Shown: piece after piece, positions 1-5,476 of the stretch
Layout of the letters: the number at the start of each line of letters is the position of its first letter
Position numbering within the stretch: the first letter of the stretch is position 1
Assembly: GCA_900548765.1 (NCBI GenBank)
Contig: URLU01000086.1
Location: 1-8,891, forward strand
Reading direction: 5' to 3'
DNA: 8,891 bases
Origin: an uncultured Lachnobacterium sp.
Lineage (GTDB): Bacteria; Bacillota; Clostridia; Lachnospirales; Lachnospiraceae
Program-made: the position numbers and the translations under genes
Notes under the pieces: generated by a model
Database searches by the model: none
The model's input: only the letters and a program-made list of their open reading frames with translations
Told to the model about the DNA's origin: nothing

Positions 1-1
1 A

Positions 2-316
2 GGCTTTAAGCTTGCAGATGCCTACAGACTGTCTGAGCTTGAAGAAATGCTTAAGACAGGACAGGATTTTGTGATTCCGATTGATTCTGTATTTGATAAT
101 CTGCCTGCGGCAAGTGTCATTGAAACTGCACAGAAATATGTGGTTAATGGAAACCGGATACCGGTTTCATTTATAAAAGAAGCGGTAGAGACTGAAGCTG
201 ATTTTATAGATGGGGCAGCCTATAGATTATATGATTACAAGGGCTGCTTTGTCGGAATATATAACTATATTGAGGAAACAGGGGATTTTAAACCGGTTAA
301 AATCTTTTATGAATAA
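2..316 (+). CDS. truB: tRNA pseudouridine(55) synthase TruB, C-terminal part (5' end outside the window)
   Basis: The reading frame is open from the left edge (frame starting at base 2) to TAA at 314-316, so these are the last 104 residues of a longer protein. TruB converts U55 to pseudouridine in the T-loop of tRNAs. The visible part starts with GFKLADAYRLSELEEM, which fits the end of the TruB catalytic fold, where the family has a '(T/S)x(G)xF-x-(L)-xDA-x-x-L-xEL' segment. A C-terminal PUA-like domain of about 75 residues follows (DGAAYRLYDYKGCFVGIYNY, then a short terminal strand). The catalytic Asp lies upstream and is not visible. An internal ATG at 47 is in frame but has no ribosome binding site and should not be taken as a start. 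Identification rests on this segment plus the adjacent ribF, a very common neighbour of truB in Firmicutes. It is probably co-transcribed with ribF, 18 bp downstream. Confidence 0.85.
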   Translation, partial: GFKLADAYRLSELEEMLKTGQDFVIPIDSVFDNLPAASVIETAQKYVVNGNRIPVSFIKEAVETEADFIDGAAYRLYDYKGCFVGIYNYIEETGDFKPVKIFYE

Positions 317-334
317 ATTTTAGGACTGGAATGT

Positions 335-1261
335 ATGAAATATATTAGTAAAACGCTTGATTTTCATGTTGATGAGCCATCCGTTATAACAATGGGAAAA
401 TTTGATGGACTTCATCGTGGACACGAGACACTCATTGAAATATTAAAAGAAAAGACAAGTACAGATTCTTTAAAGAGCATAGTGTTTACCTTTGATATAC
501 CGCCAAGAAGTGAGGTGACTGGGGTTGAAGCAAAGGTTTTGACTACAAACGAGGAAAAGCACTATATATTTGAAGAGGCAGGAGTTGACTACCTGATTGA
601 ATGTCCTTTTACAAAGGATGTCATGTGTATGGAGCCAAGAACTTTTGTAGAATGGATAGTGAAAAGTCTCAATATCAAGTGTATCGTAGTTGGAAAAGAC
701 TTTCATTTTGGACACAGGAGAGCTGGCGATTATAAGCTTTTGCAGGAATTATCGGACGAATTATCTTATGAACTTATTGTACTTAACAAGCTGCAAGAGG
801 ACAACAGGGATATAAGCAGTACATATATAAGGGAAGAGATTGCAGGCGGAAATATAAAAAAAGCCAATCATCTGCTTGGTTATCCTTACTTTGTCAAGGG
901 CAGGGTGGTACATGGCAGGAGAATAGGCAGAACCATTGGTATACCTACTGTTAATTTAGTATTGCCGAAAGAAAAATTACTGCCTCCTTTCGGAGTCTAT
1001 GCTACAAAAATCCTTGTAAAGGACAAAGAATATTTCGGTGTGACAAACGTAGGCAGGAAGCCAACCATAGCGGGAAACAATCCTGTAGGTGTGGAAACTT
1101 ATATTATTGATTTTTCACAGGATGTATATGACGAGATTGTCACTGTTATGTTTATTGAGTTTATCCGACCAGAGAAAAAATTCGATTCAATCGATGATTT
1201 AAAGTACCAGATGAGTGCAGATATTAATAAAACTATTAATTATTACAGAAATGTTACATAG
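335..1261 (+). CDS. ribF: Bifunctional riboflavin kinase / FAD synthetase RibF
   Basis: A 308-residue protein, normal length for the family. It phosphorylates riboflavin to FMN and adenylylates FMN to FAD in the cytoplasm. The N-terminal FAD synthetase (nucleotidyltransferase) domain shows GKFDGLHRGH at residues 21-30, the ATP-binding GxFDGxHxGH motif, and ISSTYIR at 160-166, the family's second signature. The C-terminal riboflavin kinase domain begins near residue 182: GRRIGRTIGIPTVNL carries the PTxN metal/ATP motif at 204-207. NVGRKPT and VETYIIDF follow, with the expected catalytic Glu at 254, then the closing L-x-x-Q-x-x-x-D helix. The ATG at 335 is chosen over an out-of-frame ATG at 331. 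A weak AGGA site lies at 322-325. The gene is 18 bp after truB, with no promoter between, so they share a transcript. No FMN riboswitch fits in the 18 bp gap. No terminator is evident after the stop. Confidence 0.97.
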   Translation: MKYISKTLDFHVDEPSVITMGKFDGLHRGHETLIEILKEKTSTDSLKSIVFTFDIPPRSEVTGVEAKVLTTNEEKHYIFEEAGVDYLIECPFTKDVMCMEPRTFVEWIVKSLNIKCIVVGKDFHFGHRRAGDYKLLQELSDELSYELIVLNKLQEDNRDISSTYIREEIAGGNIKKANHLLGYPYFVKGRVVHGRRIGRTIGIPTVNLVLPKEKLLPPFGVYATKILVKDKEYFGVTNVGRKPTIAGNNPVGVETYIIDFSQDVYDEIVTVMFIEFIRPEKKFDSIDDLKYQMSADINKTINYYRNVT

Positions 1262-1266
1262 TTATG

Positions 1267-1295
1267 TTGACATTGTAATAAATCCTTGCTATACT
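1267..1295 (+). promoter_or_regulatory. Sigma-A promoter with extended -10 for the NlpC/P60 gene
   Basis: TTGACA at 1267-1272 is a perfect -35 box. After a 17-base spacer comes TATACT at 1290-1295, preceded by TG at -15/-14 (TGC-TATACT), an extended -10. Transcription would start near 1302, about 30 bases before the ATG at 1334. The promoter starts 6 bases after the ribF stop codon, so the hydrolase gene can be expressed independently of truB-ribF. This is the best promoter match in the window. Confidence 0.85.
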
Positions 1296-1333
1296 TTTTC
1301 GGAAAGCTTGTTTAGCAGTTGATTGGAGGAAAT

Positions 1334-2473
1334 ATGAAATTTTCAAAAAAGAGCAAAATACAAGTGTCAGCTATATTGGTATTTGCATTAGTTATCAGTG
1401 TGATAACTGGTATTTCGAATGGTTCAGAAAAAAATGATGATGATAATAATACAATTGTTGCCGGTCTGGCAGCGGATTTAAGCAATTCGACCTTAAATAC
1501 AGCTACTATTTCGGCTGGTGTGACATCAGATCTGTTGGTTTCTGTCACATCTACAGCTCCAGCAGTAGTAGGTGATTCAGCTGATGGCACAGTTGATGCT
1601 TCGCAGTTAAATGCTGCAGAGCAGTGTGGATATGAAAATATTGCCATGTCAGTTATAGGTGAGGGCAACTTAAATATCAGGGACAGTGCTTCTACAGAGG
1701 GCAGTATTGTTGGAAAGATGACCAACCATAATGCCTGTGAGATTCTCGGTGTAGAGGGCGACTGGACACAGATAGAGTCTGGCAAGGTTACAGGATATGT
1801 GAAGTCAGAATACATTGTAACCGGCGACGAGGCTCTGGCTATTGCTGAGGAAGAAATAAAGACAGTTGCCACTGTAGAGGCAGGAACAACAACACTTAAT
1901 GTCCGTTCAGAGGCTTCTACAGATTCAAGCATTTTATCACTTGTAGGCGATGGGGAGGATTTGGTCGTATCTCAGGAGAATGATGGAAGCGGCTGGATTC
2001 AGGTAGAAGTTGATGATGAGTATGGTTATGTATCAGCAGATTATGTAGCTGTATCAAAGAAGCTTCCTACAGCAAAGACAATTACTGAGATTAAATATGG
2101 CGATGGGGTATCTGATGTGAGAGTTGCCCTTGTACAGAATGCTTTACAGTATGTTGGAAACAGATACGTCTGGGGTGGTACAAGCCTGACAAAGGGTGTT
2201 GACTGTTCCGGATTTACAATGCAGATTATGGCACAGTATGGTATATACTTGCCACATTCCTCAAGAGCACAGCCGGCATATGGCACCAAGATCAGTGCTT
2301 CAGAGGCACAGCCGGGAGATTTATTCTTCTACGGAAGTGGCAAGAGTATAAACCATGTTGCCATTTATATTGGAAATGGACAGATTGTACATGCCAGCAA
2401 CAAGAGAGATGGTATTAAAATATCAAATGCATTTTACAGAAGCCCTGTATGTGTGGTTAGATATTTTAACTAA
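1334..2473 (+). CDS. Secreted NlpC/P60-family cell-wall hydrolase with two SH3b domains
   Basis: A 379-residue exported peptidoglycan hydrolase, probably a D-gamma-glutamyl-meso-diaminopimelate (or similar) endopeptidase. Residues 1-10 are basic and 11-26 hydrophobic, a signal peptide; the cleavage point is unclear. A Ser/Thr/Ala-rich low-complexity linker spans about 40-100. Two bacterial SH3 domains follow, at about 107-165 (GNLNIRDSAS...GYVKSEYI) and 178-242 (TLNVRSEAST...YGYVSADYV); such domains bind cell-wall peptides. The NlpC/P60 domain covers about 260-379: YVWGG, then DCSGF with catalytic Cys291, His341 in NHVAIYIG, and His353 in VHASN as third catalytic position. The ATG at 1334 is preferred over an in-frame TTG at 1319, because GGAGGA at 1325-1330 would otherwise lie inside the gene and the signal peptide starts cleanly at MKFSKKSK. 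It has its own promoter and is monocistronic. The fold and active site are clear; the exact bond cut and the physiological role are not. Confidence 0.93.
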   Translation: MKFSKKSKIQVSAILVFALVISVITGISNGSEKNDDDNNTIVAGLAADLSNSTLNTATISAGVTSDLLVSVTSTAPAVVGDSADGTVDASQLNAAEQCGYENIAMSVIGEGNLNIRDSASTEGSIVGKMTNHNACEILGVEGDWTQIESGKVTGYVKSEYIVTGDEALAIAEEEIKTVATVEAGTTTLNVRSEASTDSSILSLVGDGEDLVVSQENDGSGWIQVEVDDEYGYVSADYVAVSKKLPTAKTITEIKYGDGVSDVRVALVQNALQYVGNRYVWGGTSLTKGVDCSGFTMQIMAQYGIYLPHSSRAQPAYGTKISASEAQPGDLFFYGSGKSINHVAIYIGNGQIVHASNKRDGIKISNAFYRSPVCVVRYFN

Positions 2474-2484
2474 TTAGCTTTTTT
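2454..2484 (+). terminator. Possible weak intrinsic terminator of the NlpC/P60 gene
   Basis: Bases 2454-2460 (TGGTTAG) can pair with 2470-2476 (CTAATTA) using two G-U pairs. The stem overlaps the last codons and stop codon of the gene and is followed by GC and a run of six T (2479-2484). The stem is short and AU/GU-rich, so termination would be partial at best. An alternative stop signal is the perfect 8-bp hairpin at 2512-2530 followed by TTTT, although that element also overlaps the rpsO promoter. Confidence 0.35.
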
Positions 2485-2489
2485 ATGGG

Positions 2490-2518
2490 TTTACAATTAT
2501 GATTACCTATGCTATACT
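2490..2518 (+). promoter_or_regulatory. Sigma-A promoter with extended -10 for rpsO
   Basis: TTTACA at 2490-2495, a 17-base spacer, then TATACT at 2513-2518 with TG at 2510-2511 (TGC-TATACT). The start point would be near 2525, giving rpsO a leader of about 98 bases. The -10 region matches that of the promoter at 1267-1295 almost base for base (TGCTATACTT). A perfect inverted repeat (arms 2512-2519 and 2523-2530, loop CGT) covers the -10 box and presumed start site. Confidence 0.75.
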
Positions 2519-2533
2519 TCGTAAGTATAGTTT

Positions 2534-2592
2534 TGCCCATGCTCGGTAGATGGACACTCCGACCTTCCGCTGAGTATCAGGTAATTTGGGCG
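2534..2592 (+). promoter_or_regulatory. Structured rpsO 5' leader, candidate S15 autoregulatory RNA
   Basis: The leader folds on paper into a branched element. A closing helix pairs 2534-2539 (TGCCCA) with 2587-2592 (TGGGCG), with a G-U at the outer end. It encloses two further hairpins. The first is either TCGG 2543-2546 with CCGA 2559-2562, or GGA 2552-2554 with TCC 2558-2560 extended by a U-G pair (2551/2561) and GGT/ACC. The second is CTGA 2570-2573 with TCAG 2577-2580, or alternatively ACCT 2562-2565 with AGGT 2579-2582. Ribosomal protein S15 is known to repress its own mRNA in several bacteria, in Geobacillus through a three-way junction that mimics its 16S rRNA site. The layout here, just upstream of the rpsO ribosome binding site, fits that idea. 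The pairing is read by eye; the regulatory role is inferred. Confidence 0.5.
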
Positions 2593-2622
2593 TAATATAA
2601 TATTTATAAGGAGGATCTAATA

Positions 2623-2889
2623 ATGATCGCAAAGGAAAAGAAACAGGCAATTATAGCAGAGTATGGTAGAACACCGGGAGACACAGGCTCTCCAGAGGTT
2701 CAGGTAGCAATTCTTTCAGCAAGAATCGCTGAGTTAACTGAGCACTTAAAAGAGAATCCAAAGGATCATCATTCAAGACGTGGTATGTTAAAGATGATTG
2801 GTCAGAGACGTGGCTTACTTGCATACCTCAAGGAGACAGATATCGAGAGATATCGTTCACTTATCGAGCGTTTAGGTCTCAGAAAGTAA
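2623..2889 (+). CDS. rpsO: 30S ribosomal protein S15
   Basis: An 88-residue protein, the standard S15 length. S15 binds the central domain of 16S rRNA early in small-subunit assembly and contributes to a bridge with the 50S subunit. Hallmarks are GDTGSPEVQVAIL at 19-31, DHHSRRGMLKMIGQRRGLLAYL at 48-69 (the rRNA-binding segment, with DHHS at 48-51), and the C-terminal helix ending RLGLRK. The ATG at 2623 follows a strong AAGGAGG at 2608-2614 with 8 bases between. It has its own promoter and structured leader, and a hairpin terminator follows the stop, so rpsO can be a single-gene transcript with readthrough into pnp, its usual neighbour. Confidence 0.98.
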   Translation: MIAKEKKQAIIAEYGRTPGDTGSPEVQVAILSARIAELTEHLKENPKDHHSRRGMLKMIGQRRGLLAYLKETDIERYRSLIERLGLRK

Positions 2890-2898
2890 TTGTTTACT

Positions 2899-2935
2899 TA
2901 GAGCGGAGTATTTATATTCCGCTCTATCTTTGTTT
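2899..2935 (+). terminator. Intrinsic terminator or attenuator after rpsO
   Basis: TAGAGCGGA at 2899-2907 pairs perfectly with TCCGCTCTA at 2918-2926 (9 bp, 10-base loop). TCTTTGTTT follows at 2927-2935, a broken U tract. It begins 10 bases after the rpsO stop. The interrupted U tract suggests incomplete termination, which would set the rpsO to pnp transcript ratio. Confidence 0.75.
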
Positions 2936-2956
2936 ATACAAGCAGATTGTATACAA
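2935..2956. repeat. Inverted repeat TATACAA-GCAGA-TTGTATA with overlapping TTGTATACAA palindrome
   Basis: Arms at 2935-2941 and 2947-2953 are perfect complements around a 5-base spacer. The right arm is also part of a self-complementary 10-mer, TTGTATACAA, at 2947-2956. It lies between the rpsO terminator and the pnp leader stem-loop, where a pnp promoter would be expected. It could be an operator or a chance AT-rich palindrome. The only support is the symmetry. Confidence 0.4.
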
Positions 2957-2974
2957 AAAATGACAGAATCTATA

Positions 2975-3024
2975 CCGAGACCACTGAAGAGTATATGAAG
3001 CCATGTATTGTTCAGTAGTTTCGG
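2975..3024 (+). promoter_or_regulatory. Long stem-loop in the pnp leader, candidate RNase-processed control element
   Basis: Bases 2975-2997 pair with 3002-3024 around a 4-base loop (AAGC, 2998-3001). Of 23 opposed positions, 21 pair (18 Watson-Crick, 3 G-U); only C2982/A3017 and G2989/G3010 do not. The helix ends 34 bases before the pnp ATG and lacks a U tract, so it is not a terminator. In Escherichia coli, pnp mRNA carries a leader stem-loop cut by RNase III, after which PNPase degrades the message and so controls its own level. By position and shape this could be an equivalent; that is inference. Confidence 0.6.
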
Positions 3025-3058
3025 AGTTCTGTTAATATATATTTTAAGGAGAATTGAT

Positions 3059-5152
3059 ATGTACAAAAGTTATTCAATGGAACTTGCTGGCAAGACTCTT
3101 ACTGTTGATATCGGAAGAGTAGCCGCACAGGCAAATGGCGCTGCTTTAATCAAATACGGTGACACAACAGTATTATCTACGGCAACAGCTTCAGATAAGC
3201 CAAGAGATGGAGTAGATTTCTTCCCACTCAGTGTTGAGTTTGAGGAGAAGATGTATTCTGTTGGCAAAATCCCAGGAGGATTTAATAAGAGAGAGGGAAA
3301 GGCTTCTGAGAATGCCATCCTTACAGACCGTGTAATCGATCGTCCAATGAGACCTCTTTTTCCAAAGGACATGCGTAATGATGTAACACTCAATAACCTT
3401 GTTATGTCAGTAGATCCAGAATGCCGTCCTGAGATTGTTGCAATGATTGGTACAGCTTTAGCAGTTCATATTTCTGATATTCCATTTGATGGACCATGTG
3501 CCATGACACAGATGGGACTCGTAGATGGAGAGCTTATTGTTAACCCAAGCCAGGAGCAGTGGGATAATGGAGATCTTCAGCTTACAGTTGCTTCTACAAA
3601 GGAAAAGGTTATCATGATTGAGGCCGGAGCAAACGTTGTTCCTGAGGCTAAGATGATTGAGGCTATTTACAAGTGTCATGATGTAAACCAGACTGTTATC
3701 GAGTTCATGGAAAAGATTCGCGCAGAGATTGGCAAAGAAAAATTTGAGTATACAAGCTGTGCTATTCCGGAGCAGATGTTTGAGGATATTAAGGCTATCG
3801 TAACTCCAGAACAGATGGAGGAAGCTGTATTCACAGATGAGAAGCAGAAGAGAGAAGCAAATATCAAAGCTGTAACTGAGAAATTAGAGGAGGCATTTGC
3901 TGATAATGAGGAATACCTTGCTGTATTAGGTGAGGCTATTTACCAGTATCAGAAGAAGACTGTCCGCAAGATGATTCTCAAGGATCACAAGCGTCCAGAT
4001 GGAAGAGCAATTAACCAGATAAGACCTCTTGCTGCTGAGGTAGATTTAATCCCTAGAGTTCATGGCTCTGCTATGTTTACTCGTGGACAGACACAGATTT
4101 GTGATATCGTTACACTTGCCCCATTATCTGAGGTTCAGAAGATTGATGGAATTGATGCAAATGTAACAACAAAGAGATATATGCACCATTATAACTTCCC
4201 AGCATACTCTGTTGGAGAGACAAAGGTTTCTCGTGGACCGGGACGTCGTGAGATTGGACATGGAGCATTAGCTGAGAAGGCTCTTATGGCTGTTCTTCCT
4301 AGCGAAGAGGAGTTCCCATATACAATCCGTGCTGTATCTGAGACCTTTGAGTCAAATGGTTCTACATCAATGGCTTCAACATGTGCATCATGTATGTCGC
4401 TTATGGCTGCCGGTGTTCCAATCAAGTCTATGGTTGCCGGTATCTCATGTGGTCTTGTAACAGGAGACACAGATGATGATTATGTAGTACTTACAGATAT
4501 TCAGGGACTTGAGGATTTCTTTGGAGATATGGACTTCAAGGTAACTGGTACACATGAAGGAATCACAGCTATTCAGATGGATATTAAGATTCACGGACTT
4601 ACACGTCCAATCGTAGAGGAGGCTATCGCAAGAACTCGTGAGGCCCGTATCTACATCATGGATGAGGTAATGAGCAAGGCTATTGCCGAGCCTAGAAAAG
4701 AAGTCAATGAGTGGGCTCCAAAGATTGAACAGATTACAATTGATCCATCTAAGATTGGTGATGTTGTTGGACAGAAGGGTAAGACAATCAACGAGATTAT
4801 TGATCGTACAGGTGTTAAGATTGACATTACAGATGAGGGAAGCGTATCTGTATGCGGTACAGACAAGAAGATGATTGCTGCTGCCATTGATATGATTAAG
4901 ACAATCACAACAGACTTTGAGCAGGGACAGATTTTCGAAGGAACTGTTGTAAGCATTAAAGAGTTTGGTGCTTTCATCGAGTTCGCTCCTGGAAAAGAAG
5001 GAATGGTTCATATTTCTAAGATTGCAAACGAGAGAATTAACCATGTTGAAGATGTCCTTACACTTGGAGACAAGGTTAAGGTTGTGTGTCTTGGAAAAGA
5101 CAAGATGGGACGTATCAGCTTCTCTATCAAGGATGTTCCGGCAGAGGCATAA
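3059..5152 (+). CDS. pnp: Polyribonucleotide nucleotidyltransferase (PNPase)
   Basis: A 697-residue protein, full length for the family. PNPase is a trimeric 3'-5' phosphorolytic exoribonuclease in cytoplasmic mRNA decay; it releases nucleoside diphosphates and can run in reverse to add tails. The first RNase PH-like domain carries GKIPGGFNKREG from residue 69 and RVIDRPMRPLFP. A helical linker follows. The second, catalytic RNase PH domain starts near HKRPDGR (310) and has SNGSTSM and LTDIQGLEDFFGDMDFK, with acidic residues 486, 490 and 492 and Lys494 in place. A KH domain (about 554-615) has its GxxG loop as GQKG at 571-574; many homologues have GPGG. An S1 domain (about 621-693) is complete. 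The ATG at 3059 follows AAGGAG at 3046-3051 with a 7-base spacer; an in-frame TTG at 3008 lies inside the leader helix and is not the start. I see no convincing dedicated promoter; readthrough from rpsO is likely. Confidence 0.98.
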   Translation: MYKSYSMELAGKTLTVDIGRVAAQANGAALIKYGDTTVLSTATASDKPRDGVDFFPLSVEFEEKMYSVGKIPGGFNKREGKASENAILTDRVIDRPMRPLFPKDMRNDVTLNNLVMSVDPECRPEIVAMIGTALAVHISDIPFDGPCAMTQMGLVDGELIVNPSQEQWDNGDLQLTVASTKEKVIMIEAGANVVPEAKMIEAIYKCHDVNQTVIEFMEKIRAEIGKEKFEYTSCAIPEQMFEDIKAIVTPEQMEEAVFTDEKQKREANIKAVTEKLEEAFADNEEYLAVLGEAIYQYQKKTVRKMILKDHKRPDGRAINQIRPLAAEVDLIPRVHGSAMFTRGQTQICDIVTLAPLSEVQKIDGIDANVTTKRYMHHYNFPAYSVGETKVSRGPGRREIGHGALAEKALMAVLPSEEEFPYTIRAVSETFESNGSTSMASTCASCMSLMAAGVPIKSMVAGISCGLVTGDTDDDYVVLTDIQGLEDFFGDMDFKVTGTHEGITAIQMDIKIHGLTRPIVEEAIARTREARIYIMDEVMSKAIAEPRKEVNEWAPKIEQITIDPSKIGDVVGQKGKTINEIIDRTGVKIDITDEGSVSVCGTDKKMIAAAIDMIKTITTDFEQGQIFEGTVVSIKEFGAFIEFAPGKEGMVHISKIANERINHVEDVLTLGDKVKVVCLGKDKMGRISFSIKDVPAEA

Positions 5153-5202
5153 TTGAATGGAAATTAGTGCGTTTTAATATGCTGAACTAAATACAATGGT
5201 TT

Positions 5203-5258
5203 ATACCGGCCTTCCAAATTCAGATTTAAAATCTGACAATTGAAGGTCGGTATTTTTA
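5203..5258 (+). terminator. Strong intrinsic terminator after pnp
   Basis: ATACCGGCCTTC at 5203-5214 pairs with GAAGGTCGGTAT at 5242-5253 (12 bp, one G-U). An inner hairpin pairs CAGATT 5221-5226 with AATCTG 5230-5235. A T run at 5253-5257 follows directly. It begins 50 bases after the pnp stop and marks the end of the rpsO-pnp unit. Confidence 0.9.
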
Positions 5259-5261
5259 TAG

Positions 5262-5431
5262 CAAAGTGTGCAGGAAAAGCTGCCGGTGGAAAGTTTTCTA
5301 TATACCAAAGTATGTAAGAAGAGCTGCGATGACGGGTTTTCTGTATGCCAAAGTATACAATAGAAGTCGTTAGTGGCTGGCTTTTTATGCAAAAGAACGC
5401 AGGAAAGCATATTGGCGGCTGGATTTAATGG
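5262..5431. repeat. Four degenerate tandem repeats of about 41-44 bp
   Basis: Units start at 5262, 5306, 5349 and 5391 and are 44, 43, 42 and 41 bases long. The first three start with CAAAG(T) and the fourth with AAAAG. Each then has a purine-rich AGGAA / AAGAA stretch near base 10-17, a GG-rich centre near base 26-33, and a T-rich tail ending TATAC, TATGC, TATGC and AATGG. Identity between units is moderate. On the minus strand the array reads through without a stop (5446 down to 5201) as a repeating pattern of about 14 residues, roughly (H/Y)-x-(K/N)-(P/L)-(A/S), then a hydrophobic-Cys-x-Leu patch. That frame has no ribosome binding site and runs through the pnp terminator. This is the only notable content of the 5259-5476 gap. 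Confidence 0.5.
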
Positions 5432-5439
5432 AATAATAT
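5412..5439 (+). promoter_or_regulatory. Weak candidate promoter for the S8 protease gene
   Basis: TTGGCG at 5412-5417 and TAATAT at 5434-5439 are separated by 16 bases. Both boxes are imperfect and the area is AT-rich, so this is a guess supported mainly by the strong terminator upstream, which implies the protease gene needs its own start. Confidence 0.3.
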
Positions 5440-5444
5440 ATAGC

Positions 5445-5468
5445 ATAATATGTAAAAAGGCATATTAT
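5445..5468 (+). promoter_or_regulatory. Inverted repeat with a Shine-Dalgarno-like loop upstream of the S8 protease start
   Basis: ATAATATG at 5445-5452 pairs perfectly with CATATTAT at 5461-5468. The 8-base loop TAAAAAGG contains the only AAGG-like sequence near the protease ATG at 5477. In linear RNA that AAGG is 16 bases from the ATG, too far for normal use; if the stem forms, it is brought closer. Low or structure-dependent translation is a plausible reading. Confidence 0.4.
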
Positions 5469-5476
5469 AGTTAAAA

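Noticed and set aside
317..334. FMN riboswitch or promoter in front of ribF
   Set aside because: Only 18 bases separate truB and ribF, far too few for the riboswitch, and no promoter boxes are present.
1319..1333. TTG at 1319 as start of the hydrolase
   Set aside because: It would place the GGAGGA ribosome binding site inside the coding region; the ATG at 1334 begins a proper signal peptide.
1312..1932. Minus-strand open frame of 206 codons opposite the hydrolase gene
   Set aside because: It lies opposite the signal peptide, linker and SH3b region of a well-supported + strand gene, is Ser/Thr/Val-rich as expected from reading that DNA backwards, and matches no family.
2596..2601. TATAAT just upstream of the rpsO ribosome binding site as a second promoter
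   Set aside because: No -35-like sequence at the right distance, and the start would fall at about 2608, on the ribosome binding site; AT-rich chance match.
2947..2976. TTGTAT - 18 bases - TATACC as a pnp promoter
   Set aside because: Both boxes are imperfect and the resulting start point (about 2983) would remove part of the 5' arm of the long leader hairpin.
3008..3058. TTG at 3008 as start of PNPase
   Set aside because: It lies in the 3' arm of the leader stem-loop with no ribosome binding site; the ATG at 3059 has AAGGAG 7 bases upstream and gives the family's normal N-terminus (MYKSYSMELAGK).
4445..5044. Minus-strand open frame of 199 codons opposite pnp
   Set aside because: It lies wholly opposite conserved PNPase sequence, has no recognisable domain, and its composition (Ser, Asn, Cys, Leu) is that of an antisense shadow.
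5262..5431. CRISPR array
   Set aside because: The units are contiguous and degenerate, with no unique spacers between exact repeats, and no cas gene is nearby.
5201..5446. Minus-strand 81-codon open frame through the tandem repeats
   Set aside because: It has no ribosome binding site or promoter, and it reads through the pnp terminator hairpin. Its repeating pattern is fully explained by the DNA repeats. Kept only as part of the repeat finding.
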